Shown: one piece after another, positions 8,216 to 10,586 of the stretch | How the letters are laid out: each line of letters opens with the position of its first letter | Numbering within the stretch: the stretch's first letter is position 1 | Assembly (NCBI GenBank): GCA_910587395.1 | Contig: CAJULJ010000073.1 | Location: 1-10,586, forward strand | From: an uncultured Oscillospiraceae bacterium | Lineage (GTDB): Bacteria > Bacillota > Clostridia > Oscillospirales > Oscillospiraceae | Reading direction: 5' to 3' | DNA: 10,586 nucleotides | The notes under the pieces: model-generated | Told to the model about the DNA's origin: nothing | The model's database searches: none | Seen by the model: the letters and a program-made list of their open reading frames with translations, nothing else | Made by a program: the position numbers and the translations under genes

Positions 8216-8274
8216 CATTGGACAAAACATGCACAAAATGATACAATTAACCAAACAGCACATCAGCACAAAAA
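8216..8274 (-). repeat. TTTTGTGC-like repeats, candidate AraC-type operators
   Basis: Three related boxes read on the minus strand. TTTTTGTGCTGATG is at 8261-8274. TTTTGTGCATG (8228-8238) is followed without a gap by TTTTGTCCAATG (8216-8227). The last two are head-to-tail with a period of 11-12 bp, about one helical turn, fitting an AraC-family protein whose two helix-turn-helix motifs touch successive major grooves. Relative to the candidate lacZ start they lie at about -43 to -65, with the third box at about -88 to -101. On the plus strand the same area also holds a tandem CAGCACAT/CAGCACAA (8256-8271) and an inverted CACAA/TTGTG pair (8267-8281). The repeats are directly visible; their role as binding sites for the neighbouring regulator is inferred. 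Confidence 0.5.
8218..8247 (+). promoter_or_regulatory. Candidate promoter of the AraC-type regulator
   Basis: TTGGAC (8218-8223) and TACAAT (8242-8247) are separated by 18 bp. The -10 is preceded by TG one base upstream (TGATACAAT), an extended -10. Transcription would start near 8254, giving a leader of about 54 nt. The -35 overlaps the TTTTGTCC box and the spacer contains the TTTTGTGC box of the divergent lac promoter, so a protein bound there would also affect the regulator's own transcription. Prediction only. Confidence 0.4.
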
Positions 8275-8294
8275 TGTTGTGACCGAAAAAAGCC

Positions 8295-8300
8295 GGGAGG
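8295..8300 (+). promoter_or_regulatory. Ribosome binding site of the AraC-type regulator
   Basis: GGGAGG lies 7 nt upstream of the ATG at 8308. No better start exists nearby in this frame, so it decides the start codon. Confidence 0.7.
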
Positions 8301-8307
8301 GATCCGC

Positions 8308-9198
8308 ATGTATGTCAACTCAGGTTATCTGTACAACACCCGCGTACCGATCAAGGACAAGTCCAAACCGCTGTTGGTGGGCAGCTGCGGTACCTACCGG
8401 CTGAGAACAAAGCAAAAACTCCCGACCTGGCATCCCAGGGGCCGTTTAGACTATCAATTGTTGTATGTGGCCTCCGGAAAGACCCACTTCTTTTTCAACG
8501 GGCAGGAGGAAATCGTACCTGCCGGCTACATGGTCCTTTATCAACCGCGCCAGGAACAGCATTATGAGTATTACGGAGAAGAACAACCCGAGGTCTATTG
8601 GGTACACTTCACGGGAAAAGATGTAAAGGCAATTTTGAAGCATTTTGATATTCCTACAGATAAAAATGTTTTCTTCTCCGGGGTTCCCTCTGCTTATCAG
8701 CACCTGTTCAAAGAAATGATCCGGGAGCTGCAAACCTGCCGTACTGGATATCAGGAATTACTGGAAATGTATCTGCGGCAGATTTTTCTGCTGATCCAGC
8801 GCACACGCCAAGAGAGCAACCCTACCATCAGCACTTACCTACAAAAGGAAATGGAGTACGCCCAACAGTATTTCCAAGAACACTATAATGAAGATATTCA
8901 GATCAAGGACTATGCGAAATCTCGTAGCATGAGCGTAAGTTGGTTCTTGCGAAACTTTAAGAAGTTTATCGGCCAGCCTCCCGCACAATATCTCCTAACT
9001 ATCCGTATGAACAATGCCGTCAGTCTCTTAGAAACAACTGACTACAATGTGGCAGAAATATCCGCAATCATTGGTTACGACAACGCGCTGTATTTCAGCC
9101 GCCTCTTCAAAAAGCACAAGGGCGTGTCGCCCTCGGAGTACAGAAGGCTTTTCCAGAAAAAGAACAGTCCGGATCGTGGCATCCATACATCTCCATGA
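8308..9198 (+). CDS. AraC/XylS-family transcriptional regulator of the lac operon
   Basis: A 296-residue regulator with the standard two-part layout. The N-terminal cupin-like sensor region (about 25-150) includes W41HPRGRLDYQLLYVASG, a PAGYMVLYQP turn (71-80) and the EVYWVHFTG strand (95-103) typical of AraC-type sugar-binding domains. The C-terminal DNA-binding domain (about 190-285) has two helix-turn-helix motifs: IKDYAKSRSMSVSWFLRNFK near 199-218, and VAEISAIIGYDNALYFSRLF near 248-267, followed by KKHKGVSPSEYRR, the family signature. It is divergent from lacZ across 162 bp, which makes it the likely activator, probably responding to lactose, galactose or a derivative. The ligand is not deducible. 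Unlike the lac genes it uses TTA and CTA leucine codons several times, consistent with low expression. No terminator of its own is visible downstream. Confidence 0.92.
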   Translation: MYVNSGYLYNTRVPIKDKSKPLLVGSCGTYRLRTKQKLPTWHPRGRLDYQLLYVASGKTHFFFNGQEEIVPAGYMVLYQPRQEQHYEYYGEEQPEVYWVHFTGKDVKAILKHFDIPTDKNVFFSGVPSAYQHLFKEMIRELQTCRTGYQELLEMYLRQIFLLIQRTRQESNPTISTYLQKEMEYAQQYFQEHYNEDIQIKDYAKSRSMSVSWFLRNFKKFIGQPPAQYLLTIRMNNAVSLLETTDYNVAEISAIIGYDNALYFSRLFKKHKGVSPSEYRRLFQKKNSPDRGIHTSP

Positions 9199-9207
9199 TC
9201 AGATAGG

Positions 9208-9239
9208 AAAAAGAAAAGACTGCCATAACGACAGCCTTT
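9208..9239 (-). terminator. Intrinsic terminator of the ROK kinase gene
   Basis: On the minus strand AAAGGCTGTC-GTTAT-GGCAGTCTTT forms a 10-bp stem with two G-U pairs and a 5-nt loop, followed by TCTTTTT. It starts 13 nt after the kinase stop codon. Read on the plus strand the same stem has two A-C mismatches and no T tract, so it should act mainly on the minus-strand transcript and poorly for the converging regulator. Confidence 0.8.
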
Positions 9240-9252
9240 CCCATTTGATTTC

Positions 9253-10197
9253 TTATTCAAGAACCATCTTTGCACATCCATAGATTCCCGCGTCATTACC
9301 CAGCGTGGCAATTGCTGCTCCGGTTTCTTTCGATACATGGAAGGCGTACTTTCGGTAATATTTCAGTACCGCGTCGGTCACGATATTTCCGGCCTTGCTC
9401 ATGCCCCCACCGATAATGAATACATCCGGATCTACTGTGCAGGAAATGTAGCTCATGGCACGGCCCAAATAATCGCCGAACCGGTCGATGATTTTCAGTG
9501 CCATATGATCTCCTGCCACAGCCAGTTCGCAGATGTGTTTGGATGTAAAATCCTCAATTCCCCGCAGTTTGGAGGGAGTGTCACATTGGGAAAGCATGAC
9601 CTTGGCCATGCGAACGATCCCTCTTGCAGAGGTGTACTGCTCCAGACAGCCGCATTTCCCGCAGCTGCAGGGCACTATTTCTCCAGGCTCCACCGTCATG
9701 TGACCGATCTCACCGGCACCCCCGTTTTTGCCTGCGACGATTTTGCCGTCCAACACCACACCTCCGCCAACCCCGGTGCCCAGGGTGATCATGACCGCAC
9801 TCCGGCTGCCTCGGCCTCCGCCCTGCCATAGCTCACCCAGCGCCGCTACATTGGCATCGTTTCCCGCAGCAATATTGGGGATGTCCGGAAGCAGCTCGTT
9901 CATGCGCCCCTTGATGTTAAAGACACCCCAGCCAAGATTGACGCACTTATTGACTGTGAAGCTGTCGTCCACAGGACCGGGGACACCGATACCGATGCCC
10001 ACAATCTGAGATGCTGAAATCCCATTCCGCCCCATGCTCTCTGCAATGGCCTGTGCCACGTCAGGCAGAACATGGACGCCGCCGTTTGCGGTACGGGTTG
10101 GAATTTCCCACTTTTCCAGAAGTTTGCCGTCGGCATAAAACAGACCGAGCTTTACACTTGTTCCACCGATGTCTGCACCAAACACATAGTTTTGCAT
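9253..10197 (-). CDS. ROK-family sugar kinase, probable glucokinase
   Basis: Cytoplasmic ATP-dependent hexokinase of the ROK family, 314 residues from the chosen start. DIGGTSVKLG (9-18) is the phosphate-binding motif. GNDANVAALGE (112-122) carries the probable catalytic Asp114. LGTGVGGG (139-146) is the second nucleotide-binding segment. E163-I-G-H166 plus C177-S-C179-G-K-C-G-C184 is the ROK zinc signature, with His166, Cys177, Cys179 and Cys184 as expected ligands. No N-terminal helix-turn-helix is present, so this is a kinase and not a NagC/XylR-type repressor. The ATG at 10197 is preferred because GGGG lies 7 nt upstream; an in-frame ATG at 10218 would add seven residues (MRKRGNT) but has no ribosome binding site. 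Context (LacZ releases glucose) favours glucokinase. ManNAc, fructose or allose kinase activity cannot be excluded. It converges on the AraC-type gene and diverges from galM. Confidence 0.9.
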   Translation of the reverse strand: MQNYVFGADIGGTSVKLGLFYADGKLLEKWEIPTRTANGGVHVLPDVAQAIAESMGRNGISASQIVGIGIGVPGPVDDSFTVNKCVNLGWGVFNIKGRMNELLPDIPNIAAGNDANVAALGELWQGGGRGSRSAVMITLGTGVGGGVVLDGKIVAGKNGGAGEIGHMTVEPGEIVPCSCGKCGCLEQYTSARGIVRMAKVMLSQCDTPSKLRGIEDFTSKHICELAVAGDHMALKIIDRFGDYLGRAMSYISCTVDPDVFIIGGGMSKAGNIVTDAVLKYYRKYAFHVSKETGAAIATLGNDAGIYGCAKMVLE

Positions 10198-10260
10198 GGT
10201 ATTTCCCCGCTTTCTCATTTCTATTCATTGCTGAGTTTTTTATTATGGAGGGTTTTATTT
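10198..10260. promoter_or_regulatory. Short divergent spacer between ROK kinase and galM
   Basis: These 63 bp must hold the leaders of both genes. Ribosome binding sites are clear: GGGG at 10205-10208 (minus) for the kinase and GGAGGG at 10247-10252 (plus) for galM. CATAAT at 10243-10248 on the minus strand is a possible -10 for the kinase, five of six bases, but I see no matching -35. I find no convincing plus-strand promoter, so the galM promoter may lie inside the kinase gene or be a weak, activator-dependent one. Confidence 0.4.
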
Positions 10261-10586
10261 ATGTTAAATTCCTCTCGTCAACTCTTTGGCTATACCAAGG
10301 ACGATCTTGCCGTGGAGACCCTGACTTTGGATAACGGCATTCTCTCCTGTGATATAATTACCTTTGGTGCCGCACTTCGTTCTCTCCGCGTACCGGATCG
10401 TTCTGGCATCAAGCGTGATGTTGTTCTGGGTTATGATACTCTGGAAGAGTATGAGAGCCACCCGGGCTATCTTGGTGCTGTCGTAGGCCGTGTGGCCAAC
10501 CGTATTGCGGGCGGAAGGTTTACGATGAACGGTCAGACTTATGCTCTGGCGGTCAACGACCCGCCCAACCATCTTCATGGGGGCAA
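10261..10586 (+). CDS. galM: Aldose 1-epimerase (galactose mutarotase, GalM), 5' part only
   Basis: Interconverts beta- and alpha-D-galactose, supplying the alpha anomer that GalK needs after LacZ releases beta-galactose. Only the first 108 codons are inside the window (of roughly 340-350 usual), and no stop is reached. The translation opens MLNSSRQLFGYTKDD and contains ITFGAALRSLRVPD (about 33-46), DVVLGYDTLEEYE (53-65), then GAVVGRVANRIAGGRF (72-87) and NHLHGG at the window edge. These are the standard N-terminal mutarotase motifs; GRxANRI and NxLHGG line the sugar-binding site. GGAGGG with 8 nt spacing fixes the ATG at 10261. The gene is divergent from the ROK kinase and may continue into further sugar genes beyond the window. 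Confidence 0.92.
   Translation, partial: MLNSSRQLFGYTKDDLAVETLTLDNGILSCDIITFGAALRSLRVPDRSGIKRDVVLGYDTLEEYESHPGYLGAVVGRVANRIAGGRFTMNGQTYALAVNDPPNHLHGG

Noticed and set aside
8146..8307. A catabolite-response (cre) site for CcpA
   Set aside because: I looked for the TGWAANCGNTNWCA pattern in the divergent region and found no acceptable match.
10198..10218. Seven-residue N-terminal extension (MRKRGNT) of the ROK kinase
   Set aside because: No ribosome binding site precedes the upstream ATG, while the internal ATG at 10197 has GGGG at 7 nt, and ROK kinases normally begin a few residues before DIGGT.
10264..10578. Minus-strand open frame over the right edge
   Set aside because: It lies opposite the clear galM coding sequence and shows no family features.

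Overview
The window holds a compact lactose/galactose catabolism locus, almost certainly from a Gram-positive anaerobe of the Clostridia. An Oscillospiraceae- or Lachnospiraceae-type gut commensal is the best guess. The grounds are the long family-2 galactose-1-phosphate uridylyltransferase typical of Firmicutes, strong AGGAGG ribosome binding sites, very tight gene spacing, moderate GC by eye, and a lac-Leloir operon run by an AraC-type regulator instead of LacI. The species cannot be fixed from the sequence alone.

Layout. Positions 1-8145 carry five minus-strand genes, transcribed in the order lacZ (GH2 beta-galactosidase), a GPH-family sugar:cation symporter, galK, galT, galE. Gaps are only 28, 30, 14 and 3 nt, with no terminator between genes, so this looks like one operon. 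Positions 8146-8307 are a divergent control region with candidate promoters for both directions and several TTTTGTGC-like repeats that are good operator candidates. Positions 8308-9198 (plus strand) encode an AraC/XylS-family regulator. It converges on a ROK-family sugar kinase, probably glucokinase (9253-10197, minus), which has a clear intrinsic terminator. A divergent galM (aldose 1-epimerase) starts at 10261 on the plus strand and runs off the window end.

How it works together. The symporter would import lactose (or another beta-galactoside) unphosphorylated, and LacZ would split it in the cytoplasm. GalM would convert beta- to alpha-galactose. GalK, GalT and GalE would carry galactose through the Leloir pathway to glucose-1-phosphate while recycling UDP-glucose. 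The ROK kinase would phosphorylate the released glucose. The AraC-type protein is the obvious candidate sensor and activator.

I found no mobile elements, CRISPR arrays, tRNA or rRNA genes, and nothing that looks like an undescribed system. The points worth a second look are regulatory: the repeat array in the divergent promoter region, a short palindrome over the galK ribosome binding site, and strong avoidance of certain codons in the operon. No gene-free stretch exceeds about 165 bp.
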